Assembly: GCA_030622955.1 (NCBI GenBank)
Contig: JAUXFM010000005.1
Coordinates: 1-52,960 of the forward strand
Direction: 5' to 3'
Source: Lentisphaerales bacterium
GTDB lineage: Bacteria; Verrucomicrobiota; Kiritimatiellia; JAUXFM01
DNA length: 52,960 nucleotides
The notes under the pieces are model-generated. The model was given only the letters and a program-made list of their open reading frames with translations. It was not told the DNA's origin and ran no database searches. Shown piece after piece: positions 1 to 7,726 of the stretch. Numbering within the stretch: the first letter of the stretch is position 1; the number at the start of each line of letters is the position of its first letter. Made by a program: the position numbers and the translations under genes.

Positions 1-2
1 CA

Positions 3-146
3 CAGAACGACATGGCTACGATCCGACTTAATGTCTTCCTGGATTGTAGTGATGCAGGCAGGTCCAAGCCGGAGTTGCGGTGGGTGTTCACTTTCAACCT
101 TGATGTATCAGGGCGTCTTGGTATTTCTCGACAGGCTGAGAATTGA
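3..146 (+). CDS. C-terminal end of an unidentified protein (partial)
   Basis: An open frame enters from the left edge and stops at a TGA just before the first glycosyltransferase. The roughly 47 visible residues (NDMATIRLN... to ...RQAEN) read like ordinary protein and are followed directly by the next gene. No domain can be recognised from so little. Frame 1 is also open almost as far, so the frame choice is a judgement. The position suggests the last part of another polysaccharide-locus gene. Confidence 0.35.
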   Translation, partial: QNDMATIRLNVFLDCSDAGRSKPELRWVFTFNLDVSGRLGISRQAEN

Positions 147-166
147 ACATTAATGAAGGCCGCAGT

Positions 167-859
167 ATGAGTAAGTTGCCCCCCATATCGATCATCGTTG
201 CTGTGAAGAACGATAAGGATCATATTCGAAGCACAATCGACAGTGTAGCTTCTCTTGGCAGTGTTAGGCCTCAACTAATCGTGGTTGACGGGGCATCGTC
301 TGACGGCACTCTCGAGATTGTTAAGACCAGCGAACATGTGGATCATTGGGTCAGCGAGCCTGATACCGGAGTGTTCGATGCGATGAATAAGGGGTGGCTC
401 TTGGCAAATCCAGACTCATACGTGTTGTTTCTTGGTGCCGGAGACAGGATCATTTCGCTTCCGCAGGAGCCCGATGACTATGCGGGGCGGGACGTCCTTT
501 ACGGTGACGTGGCGCTTGAGAAGAGGGGGGTCTTCAGGTCGAGTGTTGGTGCAAAACTGCGATTTGCCAATACATTGCACCATCAGGGTCTGATGGTGCG
601 CAAAGCGATTCATCCTGAACCACCATTCGACTGTCGTTATCCTATTTATGCAGACTTCGATTTCAATCAGAGGTTGTACAAGATAGGCGCAGTATTTGCG
701 CATTCGACATTGTTGCGTGGCAGCATGATGGATGGGGGGCAATCGCAGAAGGTGCATATTATGGAGATGAGCCGGATTGCCTTTCAAAATTACGGGTGGT
801 TTTGGGGTGCCCTGTCTTGCCTGCACGGGGTTGCGGTGAGGGTGAAACATGCATTCTGA
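167..859 (+). CDS. GT2 glycosyltransferase, WcaE-like
   Basis: Family 2 (GT-A fold) glycosyltransferase, probably adding a sugar to a lipid-linked surface polysaccharide repeat on the cytoplasmic face. The N-terminus has the family pattern SIIVAVKNDKDHI, then VVDGASSDGT as the nucleotide-sugar/metal region, and PDTGVFDAMNKG, which is typical of WcaE-type colanic-acid transferases. There is no membrane segment. The ORF track starts at TTG 143; I prefer ATG 167, preceded by GAAGG, because conserved sequence begins directly after it. The stop overlaps the next gene by 11 bp, so translation is probably coupled. The acceptor and donor cannot be told from sequence. Confidence 0.85.
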   Translation: MSKLPPISIIVAVKNDKDHIRSTIDSVASLGSVRPQLIVVDGASSDGTLEIVKTSEHVDHWVSEPDTGVFDAMNKGWLLANPDSYVLFLGAGDRIISLPQEPDDYAGRDVLYGDVALEKRGVFRSSVGAKLRFANTLHHQGLMVRKAIHPEPPFDCRYPIYADFDFNQRLYKIGAVFAHSTLLRGSMMDGGQSQKVHIMEMSRIAFQNYGWFWGALSCLHGVAVRVKHAF

Positions 860-1733
860 GCTTCTCCATAGTTTTTTGGAAGAGACTCTGTTTGTTGTTG
901 TGCTGTACCGAGCAGCTCTTTCAGAGACTCAGGCCTATAGCTCGCTTTCCGTGGGTATTGCAGGCCGTGAAGCCGATCTCTTTGCCTTTGATAATTCGCC
1001 TGATCCAGAATCTGCTCCGCGATCCGAAGGTGGCTGGAGAATGCAGTATGTGAGTGATCCATTGAATCCCGGCGTTTCTGTTGCGTACAACAGGGCATGC
1101 CAGGCTGCGAGGGAGATGGGGAAGACGAGGATTTTTCTGAGCGATCAAGACACGAGCTTTGCGGCCGATGCTCTTGATCGGTACGCATCTGCAGTCGCAC
1201 AGAATCCCTCGGTGCATCTGTTCGCTCCTATTCTGCGCGTCAGAGATGAAACTGTCTCGCCCTGTCGTTTTCGTTTTGGCAGAGGTTCCCTGATCCAGAA
1301 TCTGAGGCCGGGATTGAGGAATCTTGAAGGTATGGCTGTCTTCAATAGTGGAATGTTGATCGATATCGCAACATTTCGCATGGTCGGAGGATATGATGAA
1401 CGCTTCCCATTGGATTACAGCGATTTTGCATTTCTCGATAGGATCAGATCTACCGTCAATGAGTGCTGTATTGTAGATACAGTCTGTAAGCATGGCCAAT
1501 CCGACAGATGTAATGACGACCGAGGAGAAGCACTTGAGCGTTTTGGTCGGTATTGCAGAGCCAGGCGCCTCTATTCAACTGTAGCTCGCAACGGGGTTGC
1601 TGGGCCACTGGTCGCAATGTGCAAAGCGATCAAACTGGCATTTCGGTTCAGCGATCTGAGTTTCCTGTCAGTCTGTCTTGGGACATGGGTCGGCAAATCG
1701 CACAATGTGGAGTGCGGAAAGGCCATGAAATGA
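849..1733 (+). CDS. GT2 glycosyltransferase, rhamnosyltransferase-like
   Basis: Second family 2 glycosyltransferase of the cluster, 294 residues. The layout resembles RfbF/WbbL-like rhamnosyltransferases: a short N-terminal strand (LFVVVLYRAALSET), then NPGVSVAYNRACQAA, then a metal-binding-like FLSDQDTSF and, toward the middle, FNSGMLIDIATFRMVGGYDERFPLDYSDFAFLDR. This probably transfers a deoxyhexose in the cytoplasm during repeat-unit assembly. It overlaps the previous gene by 11 bp and the next by the ATGA motif at 1730-1733, so the three transferases form one transcription unit. Rhamnose as donor is only an inference from family resemblance. Confidence 0.8.
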   Translation: MHSELLHSFLEETLFVVVLYRAALSETQAYSSLSVGIAGREADLFAFDNSPDPESAPRSEGGWRMQYVSDPLNPGVSVAYNRACQAAREMGKTRIFLSDQDTSFAADALDRYASAVAQNPSVHLFAPILRVRDETVSPCRFRFGRGSLIQNLRPGLRNLEGMAVFNSGMLIDIATFRMVGGYDERFPLDYSDFAFLDRIRSTVNECCIVDTVCKHGQSDRCNDDRGEALERFGRYCRARRLYSTVARNGVAGPLVAMCKAIKLAFRFSDLSFLSVCLGTWVGKSHNVECGKAMK

Positions 1734-2875
1734 AGATAGCGTTTCTTGGCTCACGTGGTATACCGGCCTGTTACAGTGGATTCGAGACATTCTATGAGCA
1801 ATTGGCGACGCGTCTGGTGCGCCGTGGCCACAGTGTCACCGTCTACAGTCGCTCGCACTTCACGAAATATGCCGCTCGTGAGTACAAAGGCGTTTGTATT
1901 GTGCGACTTCCCTGCATTCATTCAAAGCACCTGGAAACAATAAGTCACACCTTCCTGTCGACAATACATGCTTTGTTTCAGCGGTACGATATTGCCTATT
2001 ACAGCATTGTCGGCAATGCGCCGCTTGCCTGTCTGCCGCGACTTGTCGGCACGCGGACATTGCTCAATGTCGATGGCGAAGATTGGGCGCGCGAGAAATG
2101 GACCGGATTTGCCAAGTCATACTTGCGCTGGTGCGAGCGCCTTTCTTCAAAGACTGCGAACGTGCTCATCTCTGACGCACACAGGGTCCAGGATCGATAC
2201 AGTGAAGTTTACGGCGTCCAGACGGTGTTTGCGCCGTATGGTGCGAATATCCAGTCGGATGAGCGAATTGGTGCTCTGACCAAAAGGGGCCTGAAAGAGC
2301 GTGACTACATTCTCTTTGTTGGTCGGCTTGTTCCAGAGAATGCGGCAGATCTTCTGATCGAAGCCTTTGGGCGGGTGAAGACCAACATGAAACTCGTGAT
2401 TGTGGGCGATGCTCCCTATGTTGACGCTTACAAGGATCGGATCCATGCAATGGCAGGCGATCGGGTTGTTTTCACCGGGTATGTTTTTGGCGAGGAATAT
2501 GTGCAACTCAGCTCACATGCCTATCTCTACGTTCAACCTTCCGGCGTCGATGGAACCAGGCCTGCATTGCTCGATCAGCTTGGAATGGGGAACTGCGTGC
2601 TGGTGCGTGACAGTGCGGTGAATATGGAGGTGGTGGGCGATTGCGGAGTGACATTCGACAGGAGCTGCATGCAGACTTCGCTTGTCGAAAAGCTGCAGGA
2701 ACTCGTTGATTCACCGGATGTTATTGAATCCTGTCGCAGCAAAGCTCGATCCCGCATTGAGAAGTACTACAATTGGGAATGGATCACTGACTTCTATGAG
2801 GACCTCTTTAAGCGAATGCTCACGAAGCAGCCCATCCATAGCTACGACGATTTCCTCGCCGCTCGTAGAGCCTAG
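1730..2875 (+). CDS. GT4 glycosyltransferase (DUF1972/rhamnosyltransferase type)
   Basis: GT-B fold, family 4 glycosyltransferase of 381 residues. The N-terminus IAFLGSRGIPACYSGFETF is the signature of DUF1972-type transferases (WsaC/RfbF-like, first-domain acceptor site). The C-terminal half has FVGRLVPENAADLLIEAF and the nucleotide-sugar region YVQPSGVDGTRPALLDQLGMGN. The ORF track extends to 1553, but those 59 residues lie in another frame of the preceding gene. The ATG at 1730 overlaps the previous stop as ATGA, so I take it as the start. It completes a three-gene transferase operon for a surface glycan. Confidence 0.85.
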   Translation: MKIAFLGSRGIPACYSGFETFYEQLATRLVRRGHSVTVYSRSHFTKYAAREYKGVCIVRLPCIHSKHLETISHTFLSTIHALFQRYDIAYYSIVGNAPLACLPRLVGTRTLLNVDGEDWAREKWTGFAKSYLRWCERLSSKTANVLISDAHRVQDRYSEVYGVQTVFAPYGANIQSDERIGALTKRGLKERDYILFVGRLVPENAADLLIEAFGRVKTNMKLVIVGDAPYVDAYKDRIHAMAGDRVVFTGYVFGEEYVQLSSHAYLYVQPSGVDGTRPALLDQLGMGNCVLVRDSAVNMEVVGDCGVTFDRSCMQTSLVEKLQELVDSPDVIESCRSKARSRIEKYYNWEWITDFYEDLFKRMLTKQPIHSYDDFLAARRA

Positions 2876-2880
2876 TCGCG

Positions 2881-3111
2881 ATGGCTCGCCGGGCCGTCCG
2901 CAAAGAGTTCATTCACCACTATGAATCCTGTATTGGGCAGGGATGGCGCTCCGAGCTGCTTCTCTCTATGTGTGGCGTTGCGCTTGCATTCTATGCTTTC
3001 TCGCTAATTGCGGAGTCAGATATGCAGGAATATATTCGCAAAGCTGCCTCAATGTCGTACACTTTTCTCCTGTCGGTGTTGCAGATCCCCGAACTCTCCT
3101 TTCTGGCTTAG
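2881..3111 (+). CDS. Small possible membrane protein
   Basis: A 76-codon frame begins 5 bp after the GT4 stop and contains one hydrophobic stretch (LLLSMCGVALAFYAFSLIA) after a basic, hydrophilic N-terminus. No family is recognised and there is no clear ribosome binding site beyond the end of the preceding gene. Its position right behind a transferase operon and before a membrane sugar transferase makes a real small gene possible. An accidental frame is equally possible. The remaining bases up to 3183 show nothing else. Confidence 0.3.
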   Translation: MARRAVRKEFIHHYESCIGQGWRSELLLSMCGVALAFYAFSLIAESDMQEYIRKAASMSYTFLLSVLQIPELSFLA

Positions 3112-3183
3112 ACACTGTTAAGGAAAGCTTAATCTGTAACCCGATCATTTATAAAGTTCTTATCAATTCCTTATGGGGTGACG

Positions 3184-4410
3184 GTGAAAACGTTTCTGAA
3201 ATTTGTGTCAGCTCGCGAGTGGTGGATTGCAGCAATTATGCTTACAGTCTATTTTGTGCTTTGTATCTTCTATGCCGTACACCTTGGTGATCGTGTCAGG
3301 TATCCTGATGAAAAAGATTATATAACCATCGCCGAACATCTGACAGTTGGTCATGGGTATACATTAGATGGCAACAACCCAACAGCATACCGTGCACCTG
3401 GATTCACCCTGTTGGTGGCTACAGGATTGAGCGGAGGTGGGATCCTGGCTGCAAGAATCCTGAATATGATTTGTTTTACCGGCTGCCTGGGATGTGTCTT
3501 TATACTTGCTCGCCGCATAGCGGGATCACTAGGGGGAATTTGTGCAATTATGGCAGGTATGCTCTATCCTGTAATGTTCTATACAGCCGGCACACTTTAT
3601 CCACAAACGCTCGGATCTCTTTTACTGCTTTGCTCTACGAGTATTATTTTCGGAAAACCGTTAACAGTTATGCGGGCTGTGCTATGTGGTTTGATCGGAA
3701 GCTTGCTCATGCTGACAATTCCCTCAATGATATTCTTCTGGGGTTGCCTGATGCTGTCATCCCTGTTTCCCATCAAACGACATAACGTTAATATGATTGT
3801 ATTAACAGGAATATGTTCTCTACTTTTGTTGAGTGTGTGGTTTGCCAGAAACTACAGGCAATTTGATAGCTGTTTCTTTGTATCAACCAATAGCGGTATA
3901 AATCTGTTGCTTGGTAACTCAGAAAACACCACGCCTAACGCTGGCGTAAATGTTGACCTTAGTGAATACAGCTCAGACTTAAATGAAATTCAAAAAGATC
4001 GGCATTATCGCTCCAGTGCCATTCAATACATGCGAGCGAACCCCCTCCACTCCATGAAACTATATTGTCTAAAATTTCTTAACTATTTCAACTATCGCAA
4101 CAAACTATTCGTGGCATCCGAAGGTAGTCAGATGCGCGATATTGCCATGTTAATTACCTACGGGGGGCTATTGCTGTTTTCCATCATAAGATTAGTGCTA
4201 ATAAAGCGAATACCCTTGTCACGGTTTGAACTGTTCGCATTTTGTGCCTATGTCATGAATGGCGCTTTCGCAGCTGTGTTTTTCACAAGAATTAGGTTCA
4301 GACTTCCATTTGACTGGTTGCTTGTTTGTATCGCAGGAATTGCACTATCACATTTAGTTCACGCAATCTCAGAAAGTCGGTGGTCTCTGTTCAAAAAGAA
4401 AGAGACATAG
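3184..4410 (+). CDS. GT39/ArnT-like integral membrane glycosyltransferase
   Basis: Polytopic membrane protein of about 408 residues with 9-10 hydrophobic segments. After the first segment comes RYPDEKDYITIAEHL, the acidic motif expected in the first extracytoplasmic loop of GT-C transferases of the PMT/ArnT type, followed by AYRAPGFTLLVA. Such enzymes use polyprenyl-phosphate sugars outside the cytoplasmic membrane. The track starts at GTG 3178; GTG 3184 has GGGG just upstream and is equally likely. The gene is clearly richer in A+T than its neighbours and ends one base before an IS3 orfA remnant, so it may be acquired. The exact sugar and acceptor are unknown. Confidence 0.65.
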   Translation: MKTFLKFVSAREWWIAAIMLTVYFVLCIFYAVHLGDRVRYPDEKDYITIAEHLTVGHGYTLDGNNPTAYRAPGFTLLVATGLSGGGILAARILNMICFTGCLGCVFILARRIAGSLGGICAIMAGMLYPVMFYTAGTLYPQTLGSLLLLCSTSIIFGKPLTVMRAVLCGLIGSLLMLTIPSMIFFWGCLMLSSLFPIKRHNVNMIVLTGICSLLLLSVWFARNYRQFDSCFFVSTNSGINLLLGNSENTTPNAGVNVDLSEYSSDLNEIQKDRHYRSSAIQYMRANPLHSMKLYCLKFLNYFNYRNKLFVASEGSQMRDIAMLITYGGLLLFSIIRLVLIKRIPLSRFELFAFCAYVMNGAFAAVFFTRIRFRLPFDWLLVCIAGIALSHLVHAISESRWSLFKKKET

Positions 4411-4473
4411 ATGAGCAAGAAGAGACGCAAGCATAGTGCGGAGTTCAATGCGAAGGTGCAACTTGCAGTATGA
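4411..4473 (+). pseudogene. IS3-family transposase orfA remnant (N-terminal 20 codons)
   Basis: Directly after the preceding stop, ATGAGCAAGAAGAGACGC... translates to MSKKRRKHSAEFNAKVQLAV and then a stop. MSKKRRKHSAEFKAKVAL is the standard beginning of OrfA (helix-turn-helix subunit) of many IS3-group elements. Nothing of the rest of orfA or orfB follows, so this is the stub of an eroded or truncated insertion. The sequence from 4474 to 4586 shows no further recognisable part of the element. Confidence 0.7.
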
Positions 4474-4586
4474 GCGGCACCATTATCGCGGGCGCAGGCA
4501 TTTTGGCAGTCAATAGGATCGGGTCAGCTTGAGGAGTTTCGAATTACGCTCTTGAATCTGTATTTTCGGTACAAGAAGCATATTAC

Positions 4587-5507
4587 ATGAATTCTAGGAA
4601 GACAACAGTTCTCGTTGGCCTGATAATCGCCATGTTCCTGCTCCTTTTCGGGTTCCAGGGCAATGCGCAGGAAGTGGCCATCAATAGTCGCTCGGCGATC
4701 CTGTGGATGGTCAAGCGGTGGCTCTGGGCCGATGGCTACTCCGCGCATTGCTGGCTTATCCCTATTGTTAGTGGAGTGATTATCTGGCGGCAGCGCGATG
4801 AGCTGCGTTCAGCCTGTGGTGCGCCCAGCCTGATGGGGTTGCTGTTCGTGATCGGGTCATTGTTACTGCATTGGGGCGGGGTGCGTGCCCAGCTTACGCG
4901 CGTTTCGTTGTTCTCGATGATCTGCCTGATGTGGTCTATTCCTTATTATCTCTGTGGTAGGCGCGTCGGAGTGATGTTGCTGTTCCCCTGCGCTTATCTT
5001 ATCTTTTGTATACCGCTCACATTTCTCGATCCCGTTACATTCAAGCTCAGGATGTTTGCTACGGCTACGTCTGCACAGATTCTGAATGGGTTGGGTGTCA
5101 CTGTTGTGAGGACGGGTACGATCATTGAGGTGTTGACCAAAGAGAGCTTCAAGCTCGATGTTGCTGCTCCATGCAGTGGTCTGAAATCTCTGTTGGCGCT
5201 AATGGCATTGGCGGCGCCCTATGCCTGGTTCACACAGAAGACCCAAGTGAAGAAATGGGTTCTTTTTGTTTCTTCTGTGCCATTGGCCATAGCTGGCAAC
5301 GTTGTCAGGATACTCGTCGTGGCATCGCTTGGCCTGCTGGTAGGGAAACGATGGGCGTTCGGGTTCAGCCATTATTGTTCGGGTTTAATTGTTTTCGCAG
5401 TTGCTGTATGTCTTATGTTCTGGGTGGGGCATTTATTGAAGATCAACTACAGGGAGAAATTTGAGCGATGGAAAAAGCATGCACAAAGCATTGCCTGCTC
5501 GTCATAG
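4587..5507 (+). CDS. xrt: Exosortase/archaeosortase family transpeptidase
   Basis: Integral membrane cysteine transpeptidase of 306 residues with about eight membrane segments. Exosortases cleave C-terminal sorting signals of the PEP-CTERM type and pass the protein to a surface anchor. The three catalytic residues are visible: Cys196 in APCSGLKSL, Arg241 in GNVVRIL and His262 in FSHYCSG. The gene overlaps the EpsI-type gene by 40 bp, the usual pairing, and sits among glycosyltransferases, the usual setting for exosortases. The subtype cannot be fixed, and no protein in the window shows a matching sorting tail. Confidence 0.9.
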   Translation: MNSRKTTVLVGLIIAMFLLLFGFQGNAQEVAINSRSAILWMVKRWLWADGYSAHCWLIPIVSGVIIWRQRDELRSACGAPSLMGLLFVIGSLLLHWGGVRAQLTRVSLFSMICLMWSIPYYLCGRRVGVMLLFPCAYLIFCIPLTFLDPVTFKLRMFATATSAQILNGLGVTVVRTGTIIEVLTKESFKLDVAAPCSGLKSLLALMALAAPYAWFTQKTQVKKWVLFVSSVPLAIAGNVVRILVVASLGLLVGKRWAFGFSHYCSGLIVFAVAVCLMFWVGHLLKINYREKFERWKKHAQSIACSS

Positions 5508-6208
5508 TGCTGATGGCTGTGACGGGCGTGGTGCTTCTCTGCACTACTCGTAGTACTGCTGTCGGGGAAGCAGGCGTAAGCACGGTATTGCCCGAGATGG
5601 TCGGCCAATACAGGGGGATTGATGTGCGGTTCTGTCAGCGCGAAGAATGCATGGCAGAATTCACAGTGGACGCGCTGGAAGGCAAGGCCTTCTGTTTGTC
5701 TTGCGGAGGTCCGCTGGATGACCGATCAGTGGCCGAGAAACGGATACTGCCTTCTGATACTTTGATTGCCAAGAAGCAGTATGTTGATGATAAGGGGAAC
5801 GTGATCTTTGTGTCGGTTGTTCTGAGCGGCAAGGAGCAGCGCAGTATACACAGGGCGCAGCGTTGTCTGCCTGCCCAGGGCTATGCTATTGAGGAATCCA
5901 GCTCTGTTTCTGTGCCACTTGCAGATGGTGGGGCAATTGACGTCGCGTTGCTCAATTTGCGGCATGGCTCAGCGCCGGGGCAGGTGCGCCTATCGTCTTA
6001 TGCCTATTGGTTTGTCGGTAAAGACAAGGCCACGTCGTCGCATTTCGAGCGGCTGCGCCTGATGGCAGTTGACAGGATAGTCCATAACGTCTCGCATCGT
6101 TGGGCATACATAGCTGTTTCAACGCGGCGTGAGCCAGGCGGCGGCGAGGATGTTGAACGTCTCAAGGAGTTAATTTCTGTGCTGTACCCGGCGATAAAGA
6201 AGAAGTAG
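5468..6208 (+). CDS. epsI: EpsI-domain exosortase-associated protein with a zinc-ribbon-like insert
   Basis: 246-residue partner of the exosortase (DUF3485/EpsI). One N-terminal membrane segment (residues about 9-25) precedes an extracytoplasmic domain. The EpsI hallmark is HRAQRCLPAQGY near residue 125, followed by a YWFVGKDK segment. Unusually, residues 56-79 form C-x4-C-x14-C-x2-C (CQREEC ... CLSCGG), which looks like a small metal-binding ribbon. It overlaps the exosortase frame by 40 bp, implying coupled expression. Its 3' end is only 6 bp from the 3' end of the converging radical SAM gene. The biochemical role of EpsI proteins is not settled. Confidence 0.85.
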   Translation: MEKACTKHCLLVIVLMAVTGVVLLCTTRSTAVGEAGVSTVLPEMVGQYRGIDVRFCQREECMAEFTVDALEGKAFCLSCGGPLDDRSVAEKRILPSDTLIAKKQYVDDKGNVIFVSVVLSGKEQRSIHRAQRCLPAQGYAIEESSSVSVPLADGGAIDVALLNLRHGSAPGQVRLSSYAYWFVGKDKATSSHFERLRLMAVDRIVHNVSHRWAYIAVSTRREPGGGEDVERLKELISVLYPAIKKK

Positions 6209-6214
6209 CTGGAT

Positions 6215-7708
6215 CTAATTGTTGCGCATCTTTAGCCAGTAGGGGAGAGCCCAGAGAAAAGCTCGACTCGCCATTGGGCTGGAAGAGATGTAGTTTCTTA
6301 ATGTCTTCCGTAACCGGAATCCCAGCGATCTCGTGCCCTTGTAGATGTGCCAGTCGAACATGCGGTAGGCATGTTGGATCTGTCGTTTGCTGAATGAGGG
6401 CAGGTCAAGTGAAGCTTCCCTTCTTTCATACATGTCTTCCGCCATGTTTGCCGGTAGCAACTGCTGCGATTGGCAGTATTCATGCAGTTTGGTGCCGGGG
6501 TATGGGTAGAAGATGGACGTGAGAGAGCGATCAGGGCTCACTTGCTGGTTGATCTTTATGGTCTCAGCGTGATCAGCTATCGTCTCCTCGGGCAGGCCGA
6601 TCATGTTATACACATTCACTTGCATGCCCTGATTCCTTGCAAGTGATACCGTCTCAACGAAGTCACTGTTGGAGTAGTCGCGCTTGAGGACTCTCTTGCG
6701 CAATGACTCGCTTCCTGATTCGAGGCCGATTTCTATTGTCAACACTCCAGCTTCTACCAACCTTGCGAAAATTTCGGGGTCCTGGCTTTGACGGCAGACG
6801 CGTAGATTGCAGGCAAAATGCAAAGGGGTGCGCGAGGCCTCGTTCAGCATCTTCAACTTGTCACACAGCTTGAAGAGCCAGGCTTTGTCCAGGAGAATGG
6901 TTTCTGCCTGGAGATATATTTCGCTGCAGGCAGGGAACTGTTCCTTTAACTGCTGTATCTCCTTTACGATCTTTCCGGGATCGCGGTAGCGGACATATTG
7001 TCCACTTGCCAGTGTCCGAAGTGCGTGGTTGCAACAGTAGGCACAACCATATGGGCATCCCCTGCTGAGCAAGACGACATGGCTAGAGCAATCAGGATCA
7101 CGTATCCATGGGTGCCACATGGCGCGCAGGGGTGGGGTGAGTGCATCGAGTTCATCAAGAAACTTCCTTGTTGGATTCCTTTCTATTTCGCCCGACTTGT
7201 TCTTGAACCACATATTTCTGATGTTTCGTGGGTTCTCGCCATGATGTAGCTGGTTGGCCAGTTCTGCGAGGGGCTGCTCGCCTTCGCCGATGCACAACGC
7301 GTCGAACGGGCCCTCGATGACTTGCTCGGGACAGAGTGAGGCATGGGTGCCGCCGATTACCTGAAAGAGCTCGGGGCATGTTGCACGGGCATGAGCGGCC
7401 AGCATCCTGACGAAGGGATACTGGGTCGAGACGGCGGTGAACGCGAGAACGGCGGGCGCAAAGTCTTGCAGCTCTCTTGCGAGGTGGCGGCGCCCTTCCT
7501 TCTTATCGAAAGAAGGAAGTGTCAGAAGCCGGACGTCGCGTCCTTGTTTCTTTAGATGTGCCGCGACATACGATATGCCGATGTGCATGTCCTGAAAAGA
7601 AAAGAGAGGATGATCGCGCGTATGTGTGTCGATCAGCGTGTATATGAACAGAACCTTCAGCGGTTGCTGTGGGAGCGACCCCGCCTCTGCTCTCTTCCCA
7701 TTGACCAT
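6215..7708 (-). CDS. B12-binding-domain radical SAM protein
   Basis: 497 residues. The N-terminal half (about 18-150) is a cobalamin-binding-like Rossmann domain (PLKVLFIYTL ... VIGGTHASLCPE), followed by a radical SAM barrel with Cys218, Cys222 and Cys225 in RGCPYGCAYC, which would hold the 4Fe-4S cluster. Later motifs (IEIGLESGSE, NMIGLPEET) are standard for the BchE/HpnJ-like branch. Members methylate or rearrange unreactive carbons, often in lipids or natural products. It is read 18 bp after the sugar transferase on the same strand, so the two are probably co-transcribed and the substrate may be a surface lipid or sugar. That substrate link is inference. Confidence 0.88.
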   Translation of the reverse strand: MVNGKRAEAGSLPQQPLKVLFIYTLIDTHTRDHPLFSFQDMHIGISYVAAHLKKQGRDVRLLTLPSFDKKEGRRHLARELQDFAPAVLAFTAVSTQYPFVRMLAAHARATCPELFQVIGGTHASLCPEQVIEGPFDALCIGEGEQPLAELANQLHHGENPRNIRNMWFKNKSGEIERNPTRKFLDELDALTPPLRAMWHPWIRDPDCSSHVVLLSRGCPYGCAYCCNHALRTLASGQYVRYRDPGKIVKEIQQLKEQFPACSEIYLQAETILLDKAWLFKLCDKLKMLNEASRTPLHFACNLRVCRQSQDPEIFARLVEAGVLTIEIGLESGSESLRKRVLKRDYSNSDFVETVSLARNQGMQVNVYNMIGLPEETIADHAETIKINQQVSPDRSLTSIFYPYPGTKLHEYCQSQQLLPANMAEDMYERREASLDLPSFSKRQIQHAYRMFDWHIYKGTRSLGFRLRKTLRNYISSSPMASRAFLWALPYWLKMRNN

Positions 7709-7726
7709 TAGGCATGAACCATTCTT

